Positions 16,360-24,995 are shown, counted from the first letter of the stretch. The stretch is DNA of 64,000 nucleotides from Ruixingdingia sedimenti (GCF_031432425.1 NZ_JAVKPH010000002.1:1-64000), one strand, 5' to 3'. Notes: generated from the sequence alone by a model not told the origin. Numbers and translations are program-made.

Positions 16360-16390
16360 GCTATATAGCCTTGAAGCACTAATCTTGCAA
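16360..16390 (-). promoter_or_regulatory. Toxin-antitoxin promoter overlapped by a palindrome
   Basis: On the minus strand TTGCAA (16385-16390) and TATATA (16362-16367) are separated by exactly 17 bp, a strong sigma-70-like promoter 21 bp before the toxin start. The -10 lies inside a perfect 10-bp palindrome, GCTATATAGC (16360-16369). Autorepression by the antitoxin complex at this site is the natural reading. Confidence 0.65.
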
Positions 16391-16409
16391 GAATGGCGCG
16401 AGCATCCCT

Positions 16410-16859
16410 ATGCCCACCACCCGCGAAACCATCCTCGCCGCGCTGCACGCGCGGCTTTCGGCGCTGCCCGCCACCGCCCTGCGCGGCGAGATGCTGCCCG
16501 AGCGCGTTCCGGCCGAGGGCCTGCTGATCCTGCGCGACGGCGAGCCGGGTGAGCCCGAGGTGACGCTGTCGCCCCTGCGCTACCATTACCAGCACCGCGC
16601 CGAGATCGAGGCCGTGGTGCAGGGCGCGAGCCGGGACACGGCTTTTGATACGCTCTGCGCCAGTACCGGCGCGGCGCTTGCCGCCGACCGCACGCTAGGC
16701 GGGCTTTGCGACTGGGTCGAGGCGGAAGCCCCGCAGTCGGTCGATCTGCCGGTGGACGGCGCGGCCAGCCTGAAGGCGGCCGTGATTCCGGTGATACTGC
16801 ATTATTCCACGGCCGATCCACTTCTGTGGTTGCCGCCCGAGATGCAAGGAGGAAGTTGA
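16410..16859 (+). CDS. Phage tail terminator/completion-type protein
   Basis: A 149-residue protein with MPTTRETILAALHARLSALP at the start, a beta-rich middle (YHYQHRAEIEAVVQG) and a C-terminal VDGAASLKAAVIPVILHYST. This matches minor tail/terminator proteins that cap the tail tube before head joining. It lies between the DUF6441 gene and the tail tube gene, now interrupted on both sides by the TA pair and the IS110 element. Only position and general pattern support the specific role. Confidence 0.6.
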   Translation: MPTTRETILAALHARLSALPATALRGEMLPERVPAEGLLILRDGEPGEPEVTLSPLRYHYQHRAEIEAVVQGASRDTAFDTLCASTGAALAADRTLGGLCDWVEAEAPQSVDLPVDGAASLKAAVIPVILHYSTADPLLWLPPEMQGGS

Positions 16860-17100
16860 ACAAATGAACAGGTGATCGAGCGCGGTCTTCTGTCAGGCCT
16901 CTCGGTTGCGGCCTTCCGATTTGCCGCGGGCCGGTATGGTGATCTGCGGACAGGGTCCAAATCTGGCCTCAGAACTCGAAGGCTCTCAGCGGATCTCTGG
17001 TTTTCCCCGTCCAGATCTCATCGATCGTATTGCCCATGCTGGTCGTCGCCTTCTCGCACCTCCCTCACACCGACGCCGTTTCGCGATCCGCCTGATATTC
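16860..17100 (-). other. Non-coding 3' end of IS110 element, candidate guide RNA region
   Basis: No gene is seen. A perfect hairpin with arms CCGCCTGA / TCAGGCGG (17088-17095 and 17101-17108, loop TATTC) overlaps the transposase stop codon. Known IS110/IS1111 elements encode their bridge (seeker) RNA in the longer non-coding end, which here is this stretch. No fold was computed, so the RNA itself is only inferred. Confidence 0.4.
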
Positions 17101-18132
17101 TCAGGCGGCAGCGACCGGCACCGGATCCCGGTAATCCTCGCCTCGGGTCAGCATGGCCCAGATCGCGCGCGCCATCTTGTTTGCCAGCGCGATGGCGACG
17201 AGCATCTTCGGCTTGCGCTCGAGCATGCGTGCCAGCCACGATCCGGGCCGGATCGACTTCCTGCCAAGCCATGTCAGGCGGGACATCGCACCGACGATGA
17301 GCAGGCGCCGGATGTCGGCCTGGCCAGCTTTCGTCACTCGCCCAAGGCGCTGCTTGCCACCGGTCGAGTTCTGGCGGGGCACCAGACCGAGCCAGGCAGC
17401 GAAGTCGCGCCCGCACCGGAAGCTCTCCAGAGGCGGCGCGAAGGCTTCTACGGCAAGTGCCGTGACAGGACCGACGCCCGGCATCGTCTGTAACCGCCGC
17501 GAGGCCTCCGTGTCCTCGGCGGTCGCCCTTATGCGCTTCATCAGCACATCGATACGCGCTGTTTTCTCGGCGATCTGCTGGAGCAGGTCGCGGCAGATGT
17601 CACGAACAAGGTCCGGCAGATCATTGGCCGTGTCCTCAATGATCGCCTCGACACGCCGGAGGCTGGCGATCCCGATCGGCAGGGCATGACCGTATTCGTA
17701 AAGGTAGGAACGGAGGGCATTCACCAGCTCGGTGCGCTGATGGACGAGTTGTTCCCGCGTCCGGAACAGAAGCGCGCGGGCTTGCTGCTCGGCGCTCTTG
17801 GGCTCAACGAACCGCATCTCCGGACGTTGGGCCGCTTCGACGATGGCTTCGGCATCGGCAGCATCGTTCTTCTGCCGCTTCACGAAGGGTTTGACATAGA
17901 CAGGGGCGATCAACCGGACGTCATGACCAAGCGGGGCCAGTTCCCGCGCCCAGTGATGGGCGCCCCCGCAGGCCTCCATGACGACGACGGCCGGCGGCTG
18001 CGCGGACATGAATGAGAGGAACTGCGCCCGCGTGAGCTTCCGGCGGAACTTCACCTCGCCGTTCAGTGTCGCCGCGTGGATCTGGAAACTGTTCTTTGCC
18101 AGATCCACCCCGATCATCGTATCCTTCGCCAT
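17101..18132 (-). CDS. IS110-family transposase
   Basis: A 343-residue DEDD recombinase. The N-terminal RuvC-like domain shows IGVDLAKNSF (catalytic Asp near residue 9), VVMEACGGAHHW (Glu near 53) and KNDAADAEAI (two Asp near 90-97). The C-terminal Tnp_20 domain contains MPGVGPVTALAVEAFAP, with the region that supplies the catalytic serine. Length is normal for an active enzyme and no disruption is seen. GGAAAGGA precedes the start. IS110 enzymes are guided by a structured bridge RNA from the element's non-coding end. Confidence 0.9.
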   Translation of the reverse strand: MAKDTMIGVDLAKNSFQIHAATLNGEVKFRRKLTRAQFLSFMSAQPPAVVVMEACGGAHHWARELAPLGHDVRLIAPVYVKPFVKRQKNDAADAEAIVEAAQRPEMRFVEPKSAEQQARALLFRTREQLVHQRTELVNALRSYLYEYGHALPIGIASLRRVEAIIEDTANDLPDLVRDICRDLLQQIAEKTARIDVLMKRIRATAEDTEASRRLQTMPGVGPVTALAVEAFAPPLESFRCGRDFAAWLGLVPRQNSTGGKQRLGRVTKAGQADIRRLLIVGAMSRLTWLGRKSIRPGSWLARMLERKPKMLVAIALANKMARAIWAMLTRGEDYRDPVPVAAA

Positions 18133-18252
18133 GGTTGCCGTCCTTTCCGCTCAGTGGCTGTGAACACCACCACTTTGGCACATTGCGATGCCGTCAGGTC
18201 AGGGCGGCAACCACCCCATCTGGCCTGACCCAACCGACCACAGGAGACAAAC

Positions 18253-19194
18253 ATGGCACGAGCCCAGGGGGCGCGGGCGCAGATGGCGCTTGCGTTCGAG
18301 ACGACCTATGGAACGCCGCCCGCGAGCGGCTTCACCCGCATGCCCTTCGCCAGCACCTCGCTGGGGGCGGAGCAGCCGCTGCTGAACTCGGAGCTGCTCG
18401 GCTACGGCCGCGACCCGCTGGCGCCGATTAAGGACGCAGTGACGGCGGACGGCGATGTCGTCGTGCCGCTCGACGCGGAGGCCTTTGGCTTCTGGCTCAA
18501 GGCGGCGTTTGGCGCGCCGACGACCACCGGCGCGGAAGCGCCCTACAGCCACGAGTTCCAATCGGGGTCGTGGACGCTGCCCAGCATGTCGATCGAGACC
18601 GGCATGCCGGAGGTGCCGCGCTACGCGATGTACTCGGGCTGCGTGCTCGACCAGATCACTTGGCAGATGCAGCGCTCGGGCCTGCTGACAGCGACGGCGC
18701 GGCTGGTGGCGCAGGGCGAGACGGTCGGCACGACCACCAGCGCCGGAACGCCCGCAGCGCTGGAGCTCAAACGCTTCGGTCACTTCAACGGGTCGATCAC
18801 GCGGAACGGGACCGCGCTCGGGAACGTGGTCTCGGCCGAGATCACCTATGCCAACAACCTCGACCGGATCGAGACGATCCGGAGCGATGGCCGCATCGAC
18901 GGCGCGGACCCGTCCATCGCCGCGCTGACCGGCCGGATCGAGGTGCGCTTCGCCGACAGCACGCTGGTCACGCAGGCGATCAATGGCGATCCTTGCGAGC
19001 TCGAGTTCGCCTATGTCCTGCCGTCCGGCGAGAGCTTCACCTTCACCGTGCATGCCGTCTACCTGCCGCGCCCGCGCATCGAGATTTCTGGGCCGCAGGG
19101 CGTGCAGGCGACCTTCGACTGGCAGGCCGCGCGCGACAGTGTGGTCGGCCGTATGTGCACGGCAACCCTGATCAACGACATCGAGGTATACTGA
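18253..19194 (+). CDS. Phage tail tube protein
   Basis: A 313-residue beta-rich protein. Its start MARAQGARAQMALAFETTYG, the middle SIETGMPEVPRYAMYSGCVL and NGSITRNGTALGNVVSAEIT match tail tube proteins of siphophages found in Rhodobacterales. It polymerises into the tail tube around the tape measure protein. A GGAGA lies 8 nt upstream of the ATG. The gene is the first after the IS110 element, so transcription from the upstream operon may be blocked. Confidence 0.8.
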   Translation: MARAQGARAQMALAFETTYGTPPASGFTRMPFASTSLGAEQPLLNSELLGYGRDPLAPIKDAVTADGDVVVPLDAEAFGFWLKAAFGAPTTTGAEAPYSHEFQSGSWTLPSMSIETGMPEVPRYAMYSGCVLDQITWQMQRSGLLTATARLVAQGETVGTTTSAGTPAALELKRFGHFNGSITRNGTALGNVVSAEITYANNLDRIETIRSDGRIDGADPSIAALTGRIEVRFADSTLVTQAINGDPCELEFAYVLPSGESFTFTVHAVYLPRPRIEISGPQGVQATFDWQAARDSVVGRMCTATLINDIEVY

Positions 19195-19196
19195 GA

Positions 19197-19634
19197 ATGC
19201 TGACGCTCGACCTGACCAATGCGCCCCGCTGGCATGACCTCGCGCCCGGTGTGCGCGTGCAGCTGCGCCCACTGACGACCGCGCTGATGGTGACAACGCG
19301 CAGCGATGCCGCCGTCGAAGCGGTGTCCGAGGAGGCTTCCGACGAGGAACGTGCCGTCGCCTTCGCCAAGGCGCTGGCGCGGCGGGCGGTGCTCGCCTGG
19401 GAGGGTATCGGCGATGCGGACGGCAAGCCGATCGATCCCAGCCCTGAGGCCATCGACGCGCTGCTCGACATCTGGCCGATCTTCGAGGCGTTCCAGTTGA
19501 CCTACGTCTCCAAGGGTCTGCTTCTGGAGCGGGAAAAAAACGCCTCCGCGCTCTCGCCGAATGGTCCTTCGGCGGGGGCGAGCGGTACTGCGAAGCCTGT
19601 ACGCAAGCGTGCGAAGACTGCCCGGCGCGGCTGA
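19197..19634 (+). CDS. Tail assembly chaperone, short form (gpG-like)
   Basis: A 145-residue protein, start 2 bp after the tail tube stop. It begins MLTLDLTNAPRWHDLAPGV, and helices EERAVAFAKALARRAVLAWE fit GTA/phage tail chaperones. After the codon for Asn in LEREKN the frame contains a Ser/Pro/Ala and Lys/Arg-rich tail, suggestive of a frame not constrained for folding. This is the un-shifted product; ribosomal slippage makes the longer partner, as in lambda gpG and gpGT. Confidence 0.75.
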   Translation: MLTLDLTNAPRWHDLAPGVRVQLRPLTTALMVTTRSDAAVEAVSEEASDEERAVAFAKALARRAVLAWEGIGDADGKPIDPSPEAIDALLDIWPIFEAFQLTYVSKGLLLEREKNASALSPNGPSAGASGTAKPVRKRAKTARRG

Positions 19635-19861
19635 ACCGCCCGCTCACGTATGAAGGCTGGCAGGTCTGGGACCTGGTCGGCCGTCTCGGCGGCCAACTGC
19701 GCGTCCTGCCCGGTGCGGTGATCGGCTGGGACATGTCGGCGGCACTAGCGCTCGGTGACGCCCTCGGCGTGCCGCCGCTCGCCATGGCCGAACTGCTGCC
19801 CGTCATCGAAGCGGTGATGGTCGCCAAACTCAACGAACAGATGGAACGCCCCAATGGCTGA
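19197..19861 (+). CDS. Tail assembly chaperone, -1 frameshift long form (gpGT-like)
   Basis: The heptamer A AAA AAC lies at 19535-19541 in the zero frame of the short chaperone. A -1 slip there continues RLRALAEWSFGGGERYCEAC, then TQACEDCPARLNRPLTYEGW and ends MAELLPVIEAVMVAKLN before TGA at 19859-19861. The extension has a CxxC...CxxC cluster and tryptophan-rich conserved-looking sequence, unlike the zero-frame tail. Its stop overlaps the tape measure start. Slippery sequence, coding quality and gene position all agree with programmed frameshifting. Confidence 0.85.
19535..19541 (+). promoter_or_regulatory. Slippery heptamer A AAA AAC
   Basis: The classic X XXY YYZ -1 frameshift site, in register with the tail chaperone frame (codons GAA AAA AAC). 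Downstream sequence is GC-rich and could fold as a stimulator. It joins the 145-residue short form to the T-type extension. Confidence 0.85.
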
Positions 19862-22295
19862 AAAACGCGTCAGCGTCCGCCTTGCGGCAGTCGGTGGTCG
19901 GCAGGTGCGCGCCGAACTGGAAGGCGTCGGCGAAGCCGGTGCTCGAGGCCTCGGACGGCTGAGCCGCGAGATGGAAGCCGCAAACGCCCGGCTCGCAGCC
20001 TTCTCGCGCCGGGTGCGTGTGGCCGCCGCAGCCGCCGTGGCAGCGGCCACCGCCGCTGGCGTGGCGATGATCCGCTCCGGCCTCCAGACCGTCGATGCGG
20101 AGGCCAAGCTCGCGCAGTCGCTGGGGACCACCGTCGCCTCGATCCAGACGCTGGAGCGCGCGGGCGAACTGGCGGGCGTGTCCATGTCCGGCATCGAGCA
20201 GGCCACCAAGGATCTGACGCGCCGTCTCAGCCAGGCGGCCGCCGGGACCGGTCCCGCCGCCGATGCGCTGGACCGGCTGGGTCTTTCGGCCAACGACCTG
20301 ATCGCGCTGCCGCTGGACCAGCGCGTCGGCGCGATCAACGCAGCCATCGAGAATTTCGTGCCTGCCGCCGAGCGTGCGGCCGTCGCGGGTCAGCTTTTTG
20401 GCGAGGAAGGCTCCATCGCCATGTCGCGCATCGACACTGCGACACTGCGCCAGGCGACCGAGGACGTGCTTGCCTTCGGCGTCGCCGTTTCCGAACAGGA
20501 CGCCGACCAGATCGAGCGCACGAACGATGCCATCTCCCGGCTTGGGCTGATCTGGCGGGGGCTGTCGAACCAGCTGGCCGTTGCCGCAGCCCCCGCGCTG
20601 GAAGCCGTCGCCAACGCCATGGCGGCGGTCGCCAGCCGGACCGGCCCGCTCGGTATCGCCATTCGTGGCCTCTTCGACAATATCGGCCGCCTGACCACCT
20701 ATGCCGTGACCTTCGCGACCTTCCTCGCGGGCCGCTGGGTCGCCGGGCTGGCCGCCGCCGCGCTGTCGGTCCGTGGGTTGGCCACCGCGCTCGTCGTGTT
20801 GCGCGGGGCGCTGATCCGCACCGGCATCGGCGCTCTGATCGTCGGCGTCGGGGAGCTGATCTATCAACTTTCCCAAATCGTCGCCCGCGTGGGCGGGGTC
20901 GGCGAAGCGTTCCGGCTGCTCTCCGATCTGGCCTCCGAGGTCTGGTCGCGCATCGGGCTCGCGCTCGACGCCGCGCTGGCCCGCATGGCGGCGGGATGGG
21001 AAGGGCTGAAGGCCGCCGCGCTCTCGGCGCTCGACGGCGCCGTCGCAGGCGTCGTGGGTTTCGGGGATCACACCGTCGCGACCTTCCAAGGGGCCTATGA
21101 CGGCGCGGTGGCGATCTGGGGCAGCCTGCCGGGGGCTATCGGCGATTTCGCCTACCAGGCCGCGAACGGTCTGATCGGCGGGGTGGAGGCCATGCTGAAC
21201 GGCGTCGTCACCCGCATCAACAGCTTCATCGAGACCCTGAACGCCGCGCTGGCCCTGCTGCCTGAATGGGCGACCGGCGAAGGCGGCGTGCGGATCGGCA
21301 CGCTCGATGCGGTGGAACTGGGCCGGATCGGCAATCCGTTCGAGGGGGCCGCAACGGCTGCAGGGGCTGCCGCGGCGGATGCCTTCTCGGCGGCCCTCGC
21401 ACGCACCTACCTCGAGCCGCCCGACCTGGGCCTCGGCGCCATGGCCGACGATGCTCGCGCTCGGGCCGACGGCTATCGCGAGGCCGCCGGGATGCTGGCT
21501 GATGCCGCCGGACGGCCGCTGGCCAGCTGGCAGGCGCTGAAGGATGCCGTGACCGGCACGGGGACCGAGGCTGAAACCGCACTCGTCGATGCGGCCGCTT
21601 CTGCCGATGCCCTCACGGCCGGGCTTAATGACACCGCCACCGCCGCCGATGGCGCTGGCGGGGCAGCACGCGATGCCGGGGCCGCTGCAGCCGAAGGCGC
21701 GGACGCGGCCCTCACCGGCTGGCAGGCTGTCACGGCCGCGCTCGCCGACTATGCCGCCAAGGCGCGCGACATCGGCGGGGATATCGGCAGCGCGCTGGTC
21801 GGCGCGTTTCAGAGTGCCGAGAACGCCATCGGCGACTTCGTAAAGACCGGCAAACTCGACTTCCGCGACCTGGTCACCTCGATGATTGCGGATCTGGCCA
21901 AGCTCGCCGCCCGTCGTTTCATCCTCGGCCCGATTGCAAACGCGCTCTCCGGCGCGCTGGGCGGGGCGGGTGGCATCTTCGCCAACATCCTGCACACGGG
22001 CGGTATCGTCGGGTCTCAGGGCCCCGGCCGGATGGTCCCGGCCGGGGCCTTCGCGAGAGCCCCGCGCATGCACAACGGGGGCTGGGCCGGGCTGCGGCCC
22101 GATGAGGTGCCCGCGATCCTGCAACGCGGGGAGCGCGTCCTCTCGCGACGGGAGGCGGCAGGGTACGGCCAGGCGGGCGCCTCCACCGTGAATGTCACGA
22201 TCAACGCCCGCGACGCCGAGAGCTTTCGCCAGTCGCGCACGCAGGTCGCCAGCGACATCGCCCGCGCCGTTTCGCTGGGCCGGAGGGGCATGTGA
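19854..22295 (+). CDS. Phage tail tape measure protein
   Basis: An 813-residue tape measure protein that sets tail length and is ejected with DNA. The N-terminal 200 residues are helical (GLGRLSREMEAANARLAAFS); hydrophobic helices occupy about residues 40-55, 280-340 and 380-400. An Ala/Asp-rich coiled section follows (about 560-640), and the C-terminus has FANILHTGGIVGSQGP, a feature of lambda-type tape measure C-termini, then VPAILQRGERVLSRREA. The start overlaps the end of the chaperone T extension. Confidence 0.9.
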   Translation: MAEKRVSVRLAAVGGRQVRAELEGVGEAGARGLGRLSREMEAANARLAAFSRRVRVAAAAAVAAATAAGVAMIRSGLQTVDAEAKLAQSLGTTVASIQTLERAGELAGVSMSGIEQATKDLTRRLSQAAAGTGPAADALDRLGLSANDLIALPLDQRVGAINAAIENFVPAAERAAVAGQLFGEEGSIAMSRIDTATLRQATEDVLAFGVAVSEQDADQIERTNDAISRLGLIWRGLSNQLAVAAAPALEAVANAMAAVASRTGPLGIAIRGLFDNIGRLTTYAVTFATFLAGRWVAGLAAAALSVRGLATALVVLRGALIRTGIGALIVGVGELIYQLSQIVARVGGVGEAFRLLSDLASEVWSRIGLALDAALARMAAGWEGLKAAALSALDGAVAGVVGFGDHTVATFQGAYDGAVAIWGSLPGAIGDFAYQAANGLIGGVEAMLNGVVTRINSFIETLNAALALLPEWATGEGGVRIGTLDAVELGRIGNPFEGAATAAGAAAADAFSAALARTYLEPPDLGLGAMADDARARADGYREAAGMLADAAGRPLASWQALKDAVTGTGTEAETALVDAAASADALTAGLNDTATAADGAGGAARDAGAAAAEGADAALTGWQAVTAALADYAAKARDIGGDIGSALVGAFQSAENAIGDFVKTGKLDFRDLVTSMIADLAKLAARRFILGPIANALSGALGGAGGIFANILHTGGIVGSQGPGRMVPAGAFARAPRMHNGGWAGLRPDEVPAILQRGERVLSRREAAGYGQAGASTVNVTINARDAESFRQSRTQVASDIARAVSLGRRGM

Positions 22296-22356
22296 GTGCG
22301 ACCCCGCAAGTGGGAACCGGTTGCGGGGGCCAGAGAACGAACCATGGAGGAACTTG

Positions 22357-22983
22357 ATGGCGTTTCACGAGGTCCGGTTTCCGGACAACATCAGCCGTGG
22401 GGCGCGCGGTGGTCCCGAGCGCCGCACGCAGATCGTCGAGCTGGCCTCGGGCGCTGAGGAACGCAACGCGAGCTGGGCCAACAGCCGCCGCCGGTATGAC
22501 GTCGCCTACGGCATTCGCCGCGCCGACGATCTGGCGGCCGTCGTTGCCTTCTTCGAGGCCCGCAACGGTCGCCTCCACGGTTTCCGCTTCAAGGACTGGG
22601 CCGACTTCAAGTCCTGCCCGCCATCGCAGACGCCGGGGCCGACCAACCAGCCGATTGGCACCGGGAACGGGGCGGCTACGCTGTTTCAGCTCACGAAGCA
22701 CTACATTTCCGGCGCGCAGTCCTGGACGCGCGCGATCACCAAGCCTGTCGCCGGGACCGTCACCGTCGCGCTGAACGGCACGCCGCAGGCCTCCGGCTGG
22801 TCGGTTTCCACCGCGACAGGCGTGGTGACCTTCACCACGGCTCCCGCCGCAGGCGTCGCCATCACTGCGGGCTTCGAGTTCGACGTTCCCGTCCGCTTCG
22901 ACACCGACGCCCTCGACGTCACCCTCGACCTCGAACGCCTCGGGTCGATCACTTCCATCCCCCTCATCGAACTCCGCCTCTGA
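22357..22983 (+). CDS. DUF2460 family tail protein
   Basis: A 208-residue protein starting MAFHEVRFPDNISRGARGGP, the hallmark of DUF2460 (GTA gp12-like distal tail protein). Other typical parts are RYDVAYGIRRADDLAAVVAFF, GRLHGFRFKDWADFKS and VTFTTAPAAGVAITAGFEFD. GGAGG lies 7 nt before the ATG at 22357. In gene transfer agents and related phages it is followed by DUF2163 and a peptidase; here three lysis-type genes come between. Confidence 0.85.
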   Translation: MAFHEVRFPDNISRGARGGPERRTQIVELASGAEERNASWANSRRRYDVAYGIRRADDLAAVVAFFEARNGRLHGFRFKDWADFKSCPPSQTPGPTNQPIGTGNGAATLFQLTKHYISGAQSWTRAITKPVAGTVTVALNGTPQASGWSVSTATGVVTFTTAPAAGVAITAGFEFDVPVRFDTDALDVTLDLERLGSITSIPLIELRL

Positions 22984-22995
22984 AGGACCGATCCC

Positions 22996-23286
22996 ATGTC
23001 GGAACCCACGACCGTGCGCATGGGCGCACTGGCCGCCTACCTGAGCCTTGCGCTGGCGCTCTCGGCGCAGGGCGGGGCCGCAATCTGGTGGGCCGGCACG
23101 CAGAACACCCGCCTGACCTCGCTCGAAGCACGGGTCGCCGAACTTCTCTCTGCCTCGCCCCTCTACCACCGCCAGATCGTCGAGGCCGACCGCCGCATCG
23201 CGGTCATCGACGAGCGGATCGCCAACATCCTCGCCCGGATCGAGGCGCTGACCGCCGCGCTCGAGCGCCGCCACGACGCGCCCTGA
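22996..23286 (+). CDS. Membrane-anchored coiled-coil phage protein
   Basis: A 96-residue protein with one N-terminal membrane helix (about residues 11-32, LAAYLSLALALSAQGGAAIWW) and a heptad-rich C-terminal half (LTSLEARVAELLSAS, RIAVIDERIANILARIEALT). It lies directly before the endolysin gene. This layout resembles inner-membrane spanin or holin-accessory proteins. No outer-membrane partner was found, so the lysis role is inferred from position only. Confidence 0.5.
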   Translation: MSEPTTVRMGALAAYLSLALALSAQGGAAIWWAGTQNTRLTSLEARVAELLSASPLYHRQIVEADRRIAVIDERIANILARIEALTAALERRHDAP

Positions 23287-23308
23287 TTTCCCCAAAAGGA
23301 CAACCGCC

Positions 23309-23959
23309 ATGCAGACCACCGACCGGGGGTGTCTCACCCTGATCCGGCACGAAGGCGTCGTGCCCGGACCCTATCTCGACGTGAAGGACGTCTGGACCTT
23401 CGGCATCGGCCATACCGCCGCCGCTGGTCCGCCCGATCCGGCGCGGATGCCGCGCGGGATGCCCCCCGATCTCGATGCCGGGATCCGCGAGGCCTTCCGC
23501 ATCTTCCGCACCGACCTCGCCGCTTACGAGGCCGAGGTGCTGCGCGCGGTGAAGGTGCCGCTCGCGCCCCACGAGTTCGATGCGCTGGTCAGTTTCCACT
23601 ACAACACCGGCGGCATCGCCAAGGCCGCGCTGACGCGCCACCTGAACGCAGGCAACCGCGGGGCGGCCGCAGCGGCCTTCATGGGCTGGCTCAAACCCGC
23701 TGCCATCCGGTCCCGGCGCGAGGCCGAGCGCGATCTCTTCGCCGATGGCCGCTATCCGACCGGCACGATCCCGGTCTGGTCGGTCGACCGCAACGGCCAG
23801 GTCGATTTCTCGCGACCGATCCGGCGGCTGACCGAGGCAGAGGCGCTGGTCTTGCTGCGCCCGACCGGCGCACCGATGCCGCCACCCGCCCAGCCCGCCG
23901 CAGCGCCCAGCTGGTGCCAGCGGCTCGCCAACCTCTTCACCGGAAAGGAAACGACATGA
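23309..23959 (+). CDS. Endolysin, GH24 (T4-type) lysozyme
   Basis: A 216-residue glycoside hydrolase family 24 lysozyme that cleaves peptidoglycan at lysis. The catalytic triad region is visible: Glu in IRHEGVVPGPYLD (Glu about residue 15), Asp in YLDVKD (about 24) and Thr in WTFGIGHTA (about 31). VSFHYNTGGIAKAALTRHLN (about 92-111) is typical of the family. There is no signal peptide or anchor, so a holin is needed. The Pro/Ala-rich end is extra. Its stop overlaps the next start (ATGA). Confidence 0.85.
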   Translation: MQTTDRGCLTLIRHEGVVPGPYLDVKDVWTFGIGHTAAAGPPDPARMPRGMPPDLDAGIREAFRIFRTDLAAYEAEVLRAVKVPLAPHEFDALVSFHYNTGGIAKAALTRHLNAGNRGAAAAAFMGWLKPAAIRSRREAERDLFADGRYPTGTIPVWSVDRNGQVDFSRPIRRLTEAEALVLLRPTGAPMPPPAQPAAAPSWCQRLANLFTGKETT

Positions 23960-24165
23960 ACTGGACCTTCGCCCGCAGCCTCGTCTATCTCGCCTGCCTC
24001 GTCGCCTCCGGCCTCGCCATGGCGGGGCTCGCAGATTTCGACCTGGCGACGGGAACCTTCGACCTCAGACCCTTCAACCTCTACGCCCTGACTGGCGCGG
24101 CAGGCGGTGTCGTGTCTTCAGCGCTGGCCTCGATCGCGCTCTGGCGCGGATGGGGGCGGAAGTGA
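23956..24165 (+). CDS. Small membrane protein, candidate holin
   Basis: A 69-residue protein with two membrane helices (about residues 7-25 and 43-63) separated by a short loop DFDLATGTFDLRPFN. It starts within the endolysin stop and its stop overlaps the DUF2163 start. Two helices and the lysis-gene neighbourhood fit a class II holin, but no specific family was recognised. Confidence 0.55.
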   Translation: MNWTFARSLVYLACLVASGLAMAGLADFDLATGTFDLRPFNLYALTGAAGGVVSSALASIALWRGWGRK

Positions 24166-24995
24166 AATCTCTGAACCCCGCCCTGCAGGCCCACCTCGAC
24201 GAAGGCACGACGACGCTTGCGTGGTGCTGGCGCATCACGCGAGCGGATGGCGTGACCTTCGGCTTCACCGACCATGACCAGACCCTCACCTTCGATGGCA
24301 CCGAGTTCGAGCCGGAGAGCGGGCTGACGGCATCCGAGGTCCGGTCGGGGTCGGACCTGTCGGTCGATGCGCAGGACGCCCAAGGCGTGCTGACCTCCGA
24401 CCGGATCGCCGAGACCGATATCCTCGATGGCCGCTGGGACAATGCGGCTGTCGAAGTGTGGCGGGTGAACTGGGCCGCGACCTCCCAGCGCCTGCTGATG
24501 CGGCGCGGGGCAATTGGCCAGATACGGCGCGGGCGGCTCGCCTTCGTCGCCGAGGTGCGATCGCTGGCCCATGTCCTCGGTCAGACCGTTGGTCGGACGT
24601 TTCAGGCGAGCTGCGATGCCGCCCTTGGCGATGCGCGCTGCGGGGTCAATCTCGAGGCCCCTGCGTTCAAGGGCACCGGCACGATCATCGACCTGCTGCG
24701 CGACCGTGCCTTCACCGCCTCGGGGCTTGGCGGCTTCACCTCCGGCTGGTTCACCTTCGGCACCCTCGACTGGACCAGCGGGGCCAATGGCGGGCGGCAA
24801 GCAGAGGTGCTGGCCCATGACCTCGTCGATGGTGTCGCCATCCTGACCCTGCTGGAAGCCCCGGTACGGGGCATCGCCGGAACCGACACGTTCACCATTC
24901 GCGCCGGGTGCGACAAGCGCATCACGAGCTGCGGCACGAAGTTCGCCAATGTCGCCAACTTCCGGGGCTTCCCCAACATCCCCGGCCAGGATGCG
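24162..24995 (+). pseudogene. DUF2163 tail protein, truncated at prophage junction
   Basis: About 278 codons of a DUF2163 (GTA gp13-like) tail protein: LNPALQAHLDEGTTTLAWCW at the start, TFGFTDHDQTLTFDGTEF, and the conserved end C.KRITSCGTKFANVANFRGFP up to IPGQDA. GTG at 24162 overlaps the preceding stop as GTGA; an in-frame ATG at 24150 is the alternative. At 24984-24995 the sequence passes into an oppositely oriented aminotransferase gene. The frame stays open past the join by chance. The last part of the domain and all following baseplate genes are missing. Confidence 0.8.

Larger units (their letters stand above)
16860..18200 (-). mobile_element. IS110-family insertion sequence
   Basis: A complete-looking IS110-type element splits the tail operon between the tail terminator (stop 16859) and tail tube (start 18253). 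It holds one full transposase gene on the minus strand, about 240 bp downstream of it and about 70-120 bp upstream. No terminal inverted repeats or target duplication are evident, as is usual for the family. The longer non-coding stretch lies 3' of the transposase (16860-17100), the arrangement of the IS1111 subgroup. Exact ends are approximate. Confidence 0.7.

Noticed and set aside
19830..22124. 764-codon minus-strand ORF opposite the tape measure gene
   Set aside because: Antisense shadow; the plus-strand tape measure gene has conserved features and overlaps its neighbours properly.
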